64,000 bases of DNA from Virgisporangium aurantiacum (lineage in GTDB: Bacteria > Actinomycetota > Actinomycetes > Mycobacteriales > Micromonosporaceae): assembly GCF_016863635.1 (NCBI RefSeq), contig NZ_BOPG01000012.1:186001-250000 (forward strand). Reading direction: 5' to 3'. Both the position numbers and the translations under genes were made by a program. Positions within the stretch are counted from its first letter, which is position 1. Every line of letters begins with the position of its first letter. Under the pieces are notes generated by a model that was not told the origin of the DNA, ran no database searches, and saw only the letters and a program-made list of their open reading frames with translations. Positions 50,102 through 58,287 of the stretch are shown here, in pieces.

Positions 50102-51010
50102 GTGAAATCACTGGTCGCATACTTCTCGCTGGCGTTCGGCCTGACCTGGCTGGCGTGGCTGCCGTACATCCTGTCCGAGACCGGGCTCGACGTGCTGCCG
50201 ATCCGCTTCCCCGAGGTGCTCGGCAGTTCGCAGACCCTCGGTCTGCTGCCGGGCGCGTACCTCGGCCCCATCACGGCGGCGTTCGTCGTCACCGCCGTGG
50301 TCGACGGCCGCCCGGGGCTGCGCCGCTGGGCGGCCCGGTTGGTGCGGTGGCGGGTCCCGGTGCGCTGGTACGGGTTGGTGCTGCTGTCGGTTCCGGTGGT
50401 GGGTGTGTTGTCGACGCTGCCGCTGTCCACCTCGGTGTCGGCCCCGTCCCTCGGTACGCTGCTGGCCGTCCCCGTGGTGCTGGTGCTGCAGTTCCTGACG
50501 ACCGGCGTCTCGGAGGAGCCGGGCTGGCGCGACTTCGCCCAACCCCGGTTGCAGGACCGGTTCGGGCCGTTGCTCGGGTCGCTGATCCTCGGACCCCTGT
50601 GGGGGCTCTGGCACCTGCCGTTGTTCTTCAGTGAGTGGGCCGGCTGGCCCGACGTCAACTGGTGGATGGCGGTCGAGTTCGTCGGCTCGGCCGTACTGCT
50701 CAGCATCGTGATGACGTGGTTGTTCAACCGCACCGGCGAGAGCCTGCCGGTGGTGATGCTGTTCCACGCCAACATCAACACGCTGTTCTCGCTCGTCTGG
50801 CCGGAGCTGTTCCCGAACCTCGACGCGTTCAGCGACTCGTTGCACGCCCTGGCGATCGGCTCCGGCGCCTGCGCCCTGATCCTCCTGGCCACCACCCGGG
50901 GCCGCCTGGGCTACCGCCGCCGATCTTGCAGTGATGGTGCCTCACAAAACGGGTCGAAGACGGGCGACCCTGACACCACAACTGCAAGATCGGCGGGGAT
51001 GAGGGGTTAG
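50102..51010 (+). CDS. CPBP-family intramembrane metalloprotease
   Basis: 302 residues, about eight helices. The three CPBP motifs are present: EEPGWRDF (EExxxR), WHLPLFF, and FHANIN, with the zinc or catalytic Glu/His residues. These proteases process small membrane proteins or modify bacteriocin defence and prenylated peptides. The last 30 residues (from RRRSCSDGASQNGSKT onward) are encoded by an inverted-repeat element inserted at the 3' end, so the original stop was probably further upstream. GTG 50102 is the start. It converges on the YbdD gene with four bases of overlap. Confidence 0.88.
   Translation: MKSLVAYFSLAFGLTWLAWLPYILSETGLDVLPIRFPEVLGSSQTLGLLPGAYLGPITAAFVVTAVVDGRPGLRRWAARLVRWRVPVRWYGLVLLSVPVVGVLSTLPLSTSVSAPSLGTLLAVPVVLVLQFLTTGVSEEPGWRDFAQPRLQDRFGPLLGSLILGPLWGLWHLPLFFSEWAGWPDVNWWMAVEFVGSAVLLSIVMTWLFNRTGESLPVVMLFHANINTLFSLVWPELFPNLDAFSDSLHALAIGSGACALILLATTRGRLGYRRRSCSDGASQNGSKTGDPDTTTARSAGMRG
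50917..50996. repeat. Inverted-repeat element, copy 1
   Basis: CCGCCGATCTTGCAG (50917-50931) pairs with CTGCAAGATCGGCGG (50982-50996); partial pairing continues inward through TGATGGTG/CACCACAA. The loop holds CAAAACGGG. The same arms (GATCTTGC(A/C)GTTGTGGTGCC) and loop core occur at 62516-62591. It lies inside the last codons of the CPBP gene. Confidence 0.85.
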
Positions 51011-51174
51011 CAGCAGCGGACGTTGGGTTTCGTCTTCGCCTGCTCGAATTCGCGTCTCGTGAGGACGGGTTTGCCGGTGTGCTGGCGGTGGCGGTGGGCC
51101 AGGTACAGGTCGTACGCGTCCTCGCCCATCACCGCCTTCACGTACCACCAGGTCTTCGAGAGGATCGTCGTCAT
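51007..51174 (-). CDS. YbdD/YjiX family small protein
   Basis: 55 residues: TWWYVKAVMGEDAYDLYLAH, then REFEQAKTKPNVRCC. This is the short YbdD family encoded next to cstA/btsT genes in many bacteria; recent work links it to activity of the pyruvate transporter. Its ATG overlaps the cstA stop by four bases (ATGA). The conserved terminal two-cysteine motif NVRCC is present. Confidence 0.9.
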   Translation of the reverse strand: MTTILSKTWWYVKAVMGEDAYDLYLAHRHRQHTGKPVLTRREFEQAKTKPNVRCC

Positions 51175-53330
51175 GTCTCCTCCCGGGCGGCGCCGGCCTT
51201 GACCAGTTGGCGCTCCTCGGCCGTCGGGATCAGGCCGTCCGGTGCGACCAGCGTGGACTTCTCGAACGGCGCCTCCGTCGTCGGCAGCGGCTCGCGGGCG
51301 CGCGCCGCCTTGACGCACATCCGCAGCCCGTCGGCCAGCACGATGATGATGAGCAGCGCGAACAATGCCGCCAGGATGCCGTCCAACGTGGAGTTGAAGA
51401 TGATCGCCTCCATCTGGTCGGTGGTCTTCGCCGGTGCGAGGATCTTGCCGGCGTCGAGCGCGTCGGCGTAGCGGTCGCGCTGGGCGAAGAACCCGAGGCG
51501 CGGGTCGTCGGAGAAGACCTTCTGGTAGCTGGCCGTCAGGGTCACCGCGGCGTCCCAGGCCAGCGGGAGCCCCGTCACCCAGGCGTATTTGACCTTTCCG
51601 GATTTCACGATCAACACCGTCGCCACCATGAGCGCCACCGCCGCCAGCAACTGGTTGGCGATGCCGAACAGCGGGAACAGCTGGTTGATGCCGCCCAGCG
51701 GGTTGCTGACGCCGGTGTACAGGAAGTAGCCCCACGCACCGACGACCACGGCGCTGGTCGCCCACACGCCCGGCCACCAGCTGACCCGTCCGATCGGCTT
51801 CCACACGTTGCCGAGCGTGTCCTGCAGCATGAACCGGCCGACCCGGGTGCCCGCGTCGACGGTCGTCAGGATGAACAGCGCCTCGAACATGATCGCGAAG
51901 TGGTACCAGAACGCCTTGGCGTCGTCGCCGCCGATCACCCCGGAGAAGATCTCCGAGATGCCGACCGCCAGCGTCGGCGCGCCACCCGTGCGGGCCACCA
52001 GCGTCGGTTCACTGACCGCCGCCGACGCCGCCGCCAGGTCCTGCGGCGTGATCGTGAAGCCCAGGTTGGTGACGGCGGTCGCCGCCGACTCGAACGTGGA
52101 CCCGACCACGCCGGCCGGTGCGTTCATCGCGTAGTACAGGCCCGGGTCGAGCAGCGACGCGGCGATGATCGCCATGACGGCGACGAACGACTCCATGAGC
52201 ATGCCGCCGTAGCCGATCAGCCGGATCTGCGGCTCCTTCTCGATCATCTTCGGCGTGGTGCCGGACGAGATCAGCGCGTGGAAGCCGGAGAGGGCGCCGC
52301 ACGCGATCGTGATGAACACGAACGGGAACAGCTCGCCGGCGAACACCGGACCGGTGCCGTTCCGCGCGAAGTCGGTGATCGCCTCGTTCTTCAGCTCCGG
52401 CGCGGTGACCAGCACGCCGATGGCGAGCAGGGCGATGGTGCCGACCTTCATGAACGTCGACAGGTAGTCGCGCGGTGCGAGCAGCAGCCAGACCGGCAGC
52501 ACCGACGCGAGGAAGCCGTAGATCGCCAGGCAGATCACCAGCGTCTTCGGCGTCAGTGTGAACGCGTCGGCCCAGCTCGACTCCTGCACCCAGCCGCCGG
52601 CGACGATCGCCAGCACCAGCAGCGCGACGCCGATCAGCGTGGTCTCGACGACCTGGCCGGGCCGCAGGTACCGCATGTAGACGCCCATGAACAGGGCGAT
52701 CGGGATGGTCATCGCGATCGAGAACGTGCCCCACGGCGAGTTGGCCAGCGCGTTGACCACCACCAGCGCGAGCACGCCGAGCAGAATGATCATGATGATG
52801 AACACCGAGACGAGCGCGGCGACGCCGCCGATCGGTCCGATCTCGTCGCGGGCCATCTGGCCCAGGCTCTTCCCGTTGCGGCGCATCGAGAAGAACATGA
52901 CCACCATGTCCTGCACCGCACCGGCGAAGATGACGCCGATGATGATCCACATGGTGCCGGGCAGGTAACCCATCTGCGCGGCGAGCACGGGCCCGACCAG
53001 CGGACCGGCGCCGGCGATCGCGGCGAAGTGGTGCCCGAGCAGCACCCGGCGGTCGGTGGGGTGGAAGTCGATGCCGTTCTCGAGCCGCTCGGCGGGAGTG
53101 GCCCGGTTCCGGTCGACGCCCAGCACCTTGTAGGCGATGAAGCGGGCGTAGAAGCGGTAGGCGATCGCGTACGAACAGATCGCGGCGATCACCAGCCAGA
53201 TTGCGGAGACGTTCTCGCCTCGGACGAGGGCGAGCACGGCCCAGGCGATCGCGCCGACGATCGCGACGACGGTCCAGATGGCGATGGTGCGCGTTGGGGG
53301 AAGTTTGCGCGTTGGCGTATCGACACTCAT
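51171..53330 (-). CDS. cstA: CstA/BtsT family carbon starvation protein (pyruvate transporter)
   Basis: 719 residues, about 16-18 helices. GHHFAAIAGAGPLVGPVLAA followed by QMGYLPGTMW is the most conserved motif of the family; AFWYHFAIMFEALFILTTVD and GGINQLFPLFGIANQLLAAV are also typical. Homologues import pyruvate or peptides under carbon limitation. ATG 53330 has GGAGCAGG upstream. It follows the dienelactone hydrolase gene by 43 bp and is coupled to ybdD downstream. Confidence 0.93.
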   Translation of the reverse strand: MSVDTPTRKLPPTRTIAIWTVVAIVGAIAWAVLALVRGENVSAIWLVIAAICSYAIAYRFYARFIAYKVLGVDRNRATPAERLENGIDFHPTDRRVLLGHHFAAIAGAGPLVGPVLAAQMGYLPGTMWIIIGVIFAGAVQDMVVMFFSMRRNGKSLGQMARDEIGPIGGVAALVSVFIIMIILLGVLALVVVNALANSPWGTFSIAMTIPIALFMGVYMRYLRPGQVVETTLIGVALLVLAIVAGGWVQESSWADAFTLTPKTLVICLAIYGFLASVLPVWLLLAPRDYLSTFMKVGTIALLAIGVLVTAPELKNEAITDFARNGTGPVFAGELFPFVFITIACGALSGFHALISSGTTPKMIEKEPQIRLIGYGGMLMESFVAVMAIIAASLLDPGLYYAMNAPAGVVGSTFESAATAVTNLGFTITPQDLAAASAAVSEPTLVARTGGAPTLAVGISEIFSGVIGGDDAKAFWYHFAIMFEALFILTTVDAGTRVGRFMLQDTLGNVWKPIGRVSWWPGVWATSAVVVGAWGYFLYTGVSNPLGGINQLFPLFGIANQLLAAVALMVATVLIVKSGKVKYAWVTGLPLAWDAAVTLTASYQKVFSDDPRLGFFAQRDRYADALDAGKILAPAKTTDQMEAIIFNSTLDGILAALFALLIIIVLADGLRMCVKAARAREPLPTTEAPFEKSTLVAPDGLIPTAEERQLVKAGAAREET

Positions 53331-53373
53331 AACCTGCTCCTCGGGGGTGAACAGCAGAAAGATCGACGGAACC

Positions 53374-54282
53374 TCATACTGCGCTATACCGACCGAACCA
53401 GTCGAGTACCTTCTGGTAGACGGCTGCGGCGGCCGTGGCGTCGTAGCGCTGGCCGGTGTCGTTGAAGAACGCGTGGTTGGCGCCGTCGTAGGTCACGATC
53501 TCGTGCGGGTTGCCCGCCTTCTCCAACGCCGCCCGCGCCGTGTCCCGGGTCGCGTTGACCCGGTCGTCGAGGCCCGCGTACACGCCGAGCACGGCCGCGC
53601 CCTTCGACCCGGCAAGATCGCCGCCGGACGGGAACGGCCCGTAGAACGGCGCGGCGGCCGCCAGTCGCGGCTCCCCCGACGCGAGCAGCGACCACACCAT
53701 GCCGCCGCCGAAGCAGAACCCGATCGCCGCGGTCTTCTTTCCGGCGACCCGCCGCTGCAACTCGCCGACGCCGGCCTTCAGGTCGGCCATGAACCGGGCC
53801 GGCGGGGCGGCGTTCAACGCGGCGGTGGCCTGCGCCGGATCGGTGAACTTCGCGGTGCCGCCCTCCGCGGAGAGCAGGTCGATCGCGAGCGCCGAGTAGC
53901 CGCTCGCCGCGAACCGGCCGGCCACCGACCGGATGTGGTCGGTCAGCCCGCGGTTCTCGTGGATCACCAGCACGGTGCCGCGCGGGTCGGCCGCCGCCGC
54001 CCAGGCACCCTGCAGCGTCCGCCCCTCCGGCCCGGCGAACGTCACCGCCTCGGTCGTCAGCGGAGCGGGCCCGGCCGGCGCGGATCCCGACGGTGACGTC
54101 GAGGGAGCCGGTGCCGGCGCGCCGGACTCCTTCTCGGAGTCACAGGCGGCGAGCATCGGCGTCGCCACCGCCGCACCGACGCCGAGCAGCGACAACCGCC
54201 GCAGCGCCTCCCGCCGGTCGATGAGCCCGTCGGCGTAGTCGACGACGACCTCGCTGGTCAGGTATTCCGCATGCTCGGTCAT
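53374..54282 (-). CDS. Dienelactone-hydrolase-family lipoprotein
   Basis: 302 residues. After 46 residues with a lipobox (MLAAC, Cys47; an RR motif precedes it, so Tat export is possible) the DLH fold follows: GTVLVIHENRGLTDHIRSVA, nucleophile Cys in AAIGFCFGGGMVWS, Asp in GVYAGLDDRVN, His in DGANHAFFND. DLH enzymes hydrolyse lactones or esters. ATG 54282 has TACGTT 6 nt upstream: leaderless. The cstA gene follows in the same direction. Confidence 0.9.
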   Translation of the reverse strand: MTEHAEYLTSEVVVDYADGLIDRREALRRLSLLGVGAAVATPMLAACDSEKESGAPAPAPSTSPSGSAPAGPAPLTTEAVTFAGPEGRTLQGAWAAAADPRGTVLVIHENRGLTDHIRSVAGRFAASGYSALAIDLLSAEGGTAKFTDPAQATAALNAAPPARFMADLKAGVGELQRRVAGKKTAAIGFCFGGGMVWSLLASGEPRLAAAAPFYGPFPSGGDLAGSKGAAVLGVYAGLDDRVNATRDTARAALEKAGNPHEIVTYDGANHAFFNDTGQRYDATAAAAVYQKVLDWFGRYSAV

Positions 54283-54310
54283 GTCCAGAACGTACCGTTT
54301 CCGCCGTTAG

Positions 54311-54366
54311 ATCGCCTCCTTCAGGTCGCCTCCTTCAGGTCGCCTCCTTCAGGTCGCCTCTTTCAA
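54311..54366. repeat. 14-bp tandem repeat at the 3' end of the DUF6493 gene
   Basis: Four copies of GTCGCCTCCTTCAG (last copy with two changes, first with one). On the minus strand each unit contains AAGGAGG. The gene's stop lies in the third copy; the unit is not a multiple of three, so copy-number change alters the C-terminus (LKEAT). Confidence 0.9.
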
Positions 54367-56886
54367 GCTGCCGAGTCGCCTCGCCTCGGTGACCAGCCGG
54401 CTCGACCCGCCCCGGGCCGCGACCTCCGCCAACCCGGGCACCGGCAGCACCACGCCGGTAGCGGCGGCCGTCTCGGCGGCGAGCGTCAGCAGGTCGGGCG
54501 TCCCGGCCGGGGGTTTGGGCACGGCCAGCAGCGGTGGCAGGGCCGCGGCCAGGATGCGCCACGTCGTCAGTCGCGCACCGACCGCCGCGGCGTCGCGCAG
54601 CGGTGACACGCAACGCGACGCGGTGAGCTTGCCGTGCCGGGCGAACTCCCCCAGGTGCGTGCCGACCCCGACGGGGTCCAACCGACCGGACGCGGCGAGC
54701 GCGAGCACCCCGTCGAGTGCCGCCACCCGATCGGGCTCGTGCCGGGCGGCCAGCCCGTACGCCAGCGCGACGTCGACGGCCGTCCCGCCCTCGCCCGTGC
54801 ACTCGGCCACCAGCGGCAGCACGGCACCGGCACCGGCGAGACCGACGTCGGCCGTCGCGGCGACCCCCGGCTGGACCCAGGCCGCGACCAGCGCGCGGTA
54901 ACCGGGCAGCACCGCGGGCCACAGCCGGGCGGCCGGGTGCGGGTCGTCGGCGGTGGCCCGCACCGTCAGCAGGCCGAGCAGATCCTTCGTGCCGGCCGCC
55001 GGCCTCGCCTCGACGACCACCCGCCCGTCGGGCGCCGCGGCGGGCTCCCACCGCTGGACGCCGTCGAACCGGGAGACCGTGGCCAGGCGGTACTCCGGCC
55101 GGGGCAGCCCGCCGCCGCGGAGCCAGGCGGCGAGCCGGTCGCCGGCCGGGGTGCGCAACTTCGTGGCGCGGGCCGCCGCCTCCTCGTCGACGACGGCGGG
55201 CAGCCGCAGCAGCGCCTGGACGAGATCGGCCGGCCACGGCTCCCGGCCGCCGGCCGCGGCGAGCCGGTCGAGAAGCGTCGACGCGTCGACGGCGCCGTTC
55301 GCCCACACCGGCGTGGCCAGCAGCCCGGGACGCGGGTCGGACCGGACCCGCTTCCCGATCTCGGCGAGCCGGCTCAGCAGGACCGCGTGCGGTGCGGGCA
55401 TCGTCGGCACCGGCCAGGCGCTCGCCAGGCGGCCGGACCGCAGCGCGTTCAGCAGGCGGGTCCACTTCCCCCACCGCGGCTCGTCGTCGACGACCGCGTG
55501 CAGCGCGACACCGAGCGCCCCGTGCAGGCAGCCGCGGTCCCACTGGTGCTCGACCAGCAGGCCCTCGACGCGGTCGAGCACCGGTGCCAGGGCCCGCGCC
55601 GTGGCCGGCTGATCGGTGCCGGCGAGCCGGACCAGGCCGTCGAGCACCCGGTCGAGCGCCGGTGCGCCGGGAATGGCGTCGTGGTCCGGTACCAGGGCGG
55701 CGATCTCCTCGGCCAGTTCGTCGGGGTCGGTGATCGGTGGTGGGGCCGGGGCGGGGGCGGGCGGCGGCAGGTCGTCGCCGACGGGTGCGGCGATGGCCAC
55801 CGGCGCCGGCCCGAGGCCGTGCTTCGTGGCCAGGGCGGTCGCGCGGTCGCGGACGTCGCCCGCGGGGTGGTCGGCGGCGACCGCGATCACCTTCGCGATC
55901 TCGACGGCGCGGTGCCGATGCTGCCTCGCGAGCGTGTCGAGCCAGCCCAGGTGGGCGCGCACGAGGGCCTTCTCCGGCCGGACGAGCACGTCGCGCGACG
56001 CGTCGAGCACGGCATCGAGCACGGCATCGAGCACGGCATCGAGGTCGGGCGCCGCGGAACGCAGCACCCGCTGGGCCATGACGGCCACCGGCGCCGGTGC
56101 GTCGACGAGCAACCGGAGGTAGTCGCCGGTGCGCCCGGCGATCTCGGCGGACGTCGGAGCGAGCGCCTCGTGCAACGCGACGAACACCCGCAGCGCGGCC
56201 GGCCGGTCGCCCCGCAGCAGCCGGCCGAGGCAGCCGCCGAGCAGCGCCAACCGGTCGAGCCGACCCTCGGCGGCGAGCGTGGCCAGCGCGTCCGGGAAGG
56301 CGGGCCGGTTACCCGGGGAGATCTGGAGCGACCCCAGCACGATCCCGAGGCCGTCGACGTCGAAGACCCGCGGCAGCAACGGGTCGAGAAACGGATCGGC
56401 ACGCAACCGGTCGACCAGGCGGAGCCCGCCGGGCCCACCCTGCCAGAGCACGTAACCCGCCCAGAGCTGGACGAACGCGTCGCCGGTTGGCGGCGGCGCC
56501 TGCTCGTGCACCAGCAGCGCTGCCGGGAACTCGAAGGTCAGGACCGACCCGTCGCGGCGCAGCCGCTCGGCGATCCGGTATGCCAGGTCGGCCAGCCAGC
56601 CGACGCCCCGCTGCTGCGCCATCGCGATCACCGGCCCCGCCGCCGACCTGTCGAGGACGACCGAACGTCGCACCAGCACCGCGGCCGCCTTCGCCGCCGA
56701 CGGCGCACAGCCGACGGTTGCCACGGCCAGCGCGGTCGCGTGGGGTGACGACCAGAAGTCCCTGCCCCGCACGAGTTCGGGCAGGCCGGCCGCCACGGCC
56801 CTGCGGCCGGCGTCGTCGAGCCCGCCCACCGCGCGGGCGACGGCGCCGACGTCTCCCCTGTCGACGAGCGTCCGGACCTCGCTCAT
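54349..56886 (-). CDS. DUF6493-like large helical protein (SWIM partner)
   Basis: 845 residues, almost wholly helical Ala/Leu-rich repeats without a catalytic motif. The N-terminus [20 protein letters not shown] and central LPAVVDEEAAARATKLRT are the parts most like DUF6493/DUF5691-type proteins encoded next to SWIM zinc-finger genes. A 12-bp in-frame repeat adds DAVLDAVLDAVLDA. ATG 56886 overlaps the SWIM gene's stop by four bases (ATGA), so they form one unit. Function unknown; a scaffold for the SWIM protein is inference. Confidence 0.75.
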   Translation of the reverse strand: MSEVRTLVDRGDVGAVARAVGGLDDAGRRAVAAGLPELVRGRDFWSSPHATALAVATVGCAPSAAKAAAVLVRRSVVLDRSAAGPVIAMAQQRGVGWLADLAYRIAERLRRDGSVLTFEFPAALLVHEQAPPPTGDAFVQLWAGYVLWQGGPGGLRLVDRLRADPFLDPLLPRVFDVDGLGIVLGSLQISPGNRPAFPDALATLAAEGRLDRLALLGGCLGRLLRGDRPAALRVFVALHEALAPTSAEIAGRTGDYLRLLVDAPAPVAVMAQRVLRSAAPDLDAVLDAVLDAVLDASRDVLVRPEKALVRAHLGWLDTLARQHRHRAVEIAKVIAVAADHPAGDVRDRATALATKHGLGPAPVAIAAPVGDDLPPPAPAPAPPPITDPDELAEEIAALVPDHDAIPGAPALDRVLDGLVRLAGTDQPATARALAPVLDRVEGLLVEHQWDRGCLHGALGVALHAVVDDEPRWGKWTRLLNALRSGRLASAWPVPTMPAPHAVLLSRLAEIGKRVRSDPRPGLLATPVWANGAVDASTLLDRLAAAGGREPWPADLVQALLRLPAVVDEEAAARATKLRTPAGDRLAAWLRGGGLPRPEYRLATVSRFDGVQRWEPAAAPDGRVVVEARPAAGTKDLLGLLTVRATADDPHPAARLWPAVLPGYRALVAAWVQPGVAATADVGLAGAGAVLPLVAECTGEGGTAVDVALAYGLAARHEPDRVAALDGVLALAASGRLDPVGVGTHLGEFARHGKLTASRCVSPLRDAAAVGARLTTWRILAAALPPLLAVPKPPAGTPDLLTLAAETAAATGVVLPVPGLAEVAARGGSSRLVTEARRLGSLKEAT
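56001..56048. repeat. 12-bp in-frame tandem repeat
   Basis: Four near-identical copies of CATCGAGCACGG within the DUF6493 gene. They encode a repeated DAVL unit and are likely slippage products that keep the frame. Confidence 0.8.
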
Positions 56887-58196
56887 CGGGGCGCCGTCAT
56901 CGAGACCGCGAGCGCGTGCTTGCACGGGCCGCGCTGCCCGTGGTGCTTGGCCCACCACGCGCACGTGCAGGTGTACCCGCCGTCGGGCCGCCGCCGCACC
57001 CGGTAGATCTCCGGACCGCTCCGGATCGTGGCCGCACCGTCGCCGTCGGCGGACACCGCGCCGGCCTCGATCAGCGCCCGGGCACCGGTGAGCCGCGGGT
57101 TGTCGCGCTCGGCGCGGCCGGCGTCGTACGGCAGGGAACGGTGGAAGTAGGCGCCGTCGGCGACGTCGTAGCCGACCCGGCCGGCGGTACCGAGATGCGT
57201 CAATGCCGCCCGCACCCGACCGGCGTCGATGCCGGCGTCGGCGGCCAGCGCGTCGACGTCGATCGTCGGATCCCACGACAGCAGCGCGCCGACGAGCGCG
57301 GCATCGTCGGCGACATCATCGGACGCCAGCGCGGCGAGCACCGCACCCTCGCCGGAGAAGCCGCGGTACGGCTCGGGCGAGAGCGTCACCGACAGGCGCA
57401 GCTCACGGGCGTCCAATTGCCAGGTACTGGCCACCGGCGCCGACCCGGCGCCGACGCGCGGACCGTACACCCGAAGGCCGGTGGCGAAGCGGAGCGCGCC
57501 GCGCAACGCGGCCAGGCGCCCGGCGCCGGCCAGGCAGACCGCACCCGGCGCGGGCCGCGACGTGAGCCGCAACGTGCGCCCCGACGGCACCGCCCAGAGC
57601 ACCGAACGATCATTGCCGCCCGGCAACCGGCGCAGGAACGCGGTGGCGTCGGCCGCCGACAATTCGGCAAGCGGCTCGAAACCGGCGGCGAGCACGTGCA
57701 CCTCGGCGAACCCGCGCAGCCAGCGCGCCGGCAGCGGCACCTTCTTCTCGACGACCGCACCGTCCATCGTGGACACCGTGAGATCGTCGGGCCCGACGGC
57801 GAGATGCAACGGATCGAGACCGGCGACGCGGGCCAGCGCCTCGCGCAGCGGCGGGTTCACGTCGACGTTCGTGGTGCCGTGATCGAGAATCTCGCCGTCG
57901 AGCCCCGGGGGCAGGACGTCGAGCCGCGCGTACACGCCGCAGCAGCCGGAGAACGACTCGAACCGCAACCGGTCGCTGCTTCCGGTGACGACCGGATCGA
58001 GGCTGGCCGGCGCGACCGGCTGGAAGTAGCGGGTGCGGGCGACCTCGGCGACCGCGAGCAGCCCAGCGGCCGCCGCGCGCGGGGTGGTGAGGAACCCCGA
58101 GAAGAACCGCGGATTGAGCGCCGGGCCACCGGACGTCTGCAGCGCCAACCCACCCATGTCCAGAACGGACGGGCCAAGATAGCGGAGTGTCTGCAT
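56883..58196 (-). CDS. SWIM zinc-finger protein
   Basis: 437 residues. The SWIM motif is near the C-terminus: [20 protein letters not shown] (CxCx(n)CxH), a zinc site that often binds DNA or proteins in transposases and SNF2-associated complexes. The rest is mostly beta and helical with [20 protein letters not shown]. Start ATG 58196 has TAACTT 7 nt upstream: leaderless. It overlaps DUF6493 at its 3' end. The divergent phosphorylase gene starts 92 bp away with its own leaderless promoter. Confidence 0.85.
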   Translation of the reverse strand: MQTLRYLGPSVLDMGGLALQTSGGPALNPRFFSGFLTTPRAAAAGLLAVAEVARTRYFQPVAPASLDPVVTGSSDRLRFESFSGCCGVYARLDVLPPGLDGEILDHGTTNVDVNPPLREALARVAGLDPLHLAVGPDDLTVSTMDGAVVEKKVPLPARWLRGFAEVHVLAAGFEPLAELSAADATAFLRRLPGGNDRSVLWAVPSGRTLRLTSRPAPGAVCLAGAGRLAALRGALRFATGLRVYGPRVGAGSAPVASTWQLDARELRLSVTLSPEPYRGFSGEGAVLAALASDDVADDAALVGALLSWDPTIDVDALAADAGIDAGRVRAALTHLGTAGRVGYDVADGAYFHRSLPYDAGRAERDNPRLTGARALIEAGAVSADGDGAATIRSGPEIYRVRRRPDGGYTCTCAWWAKHHGQRGPCKHALAVSMTAPR

Positions 58197-58287
58197 GTCC
58201 GGAAAGTTACCGGAGGGGTACGACAACACCCGTCGGGTTCACGGCGAAGGCGCGCGACCGGACACGGAGGCGGATAGTCTGGCATTC

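Noticed and set aside
51207..53465. Long plus-strand open frame antisense to cstA
   Set aside because: High-GC shadow frame with Arg/Gly/Asp-rich composition, no domain, and complete overlap with a well-conserved gene.
54311..54366. Possible CRISPR-like repeats
   Set aside because: The units are contiguous 14-bp tandem copies without spacers, so this is a slippage repeat.
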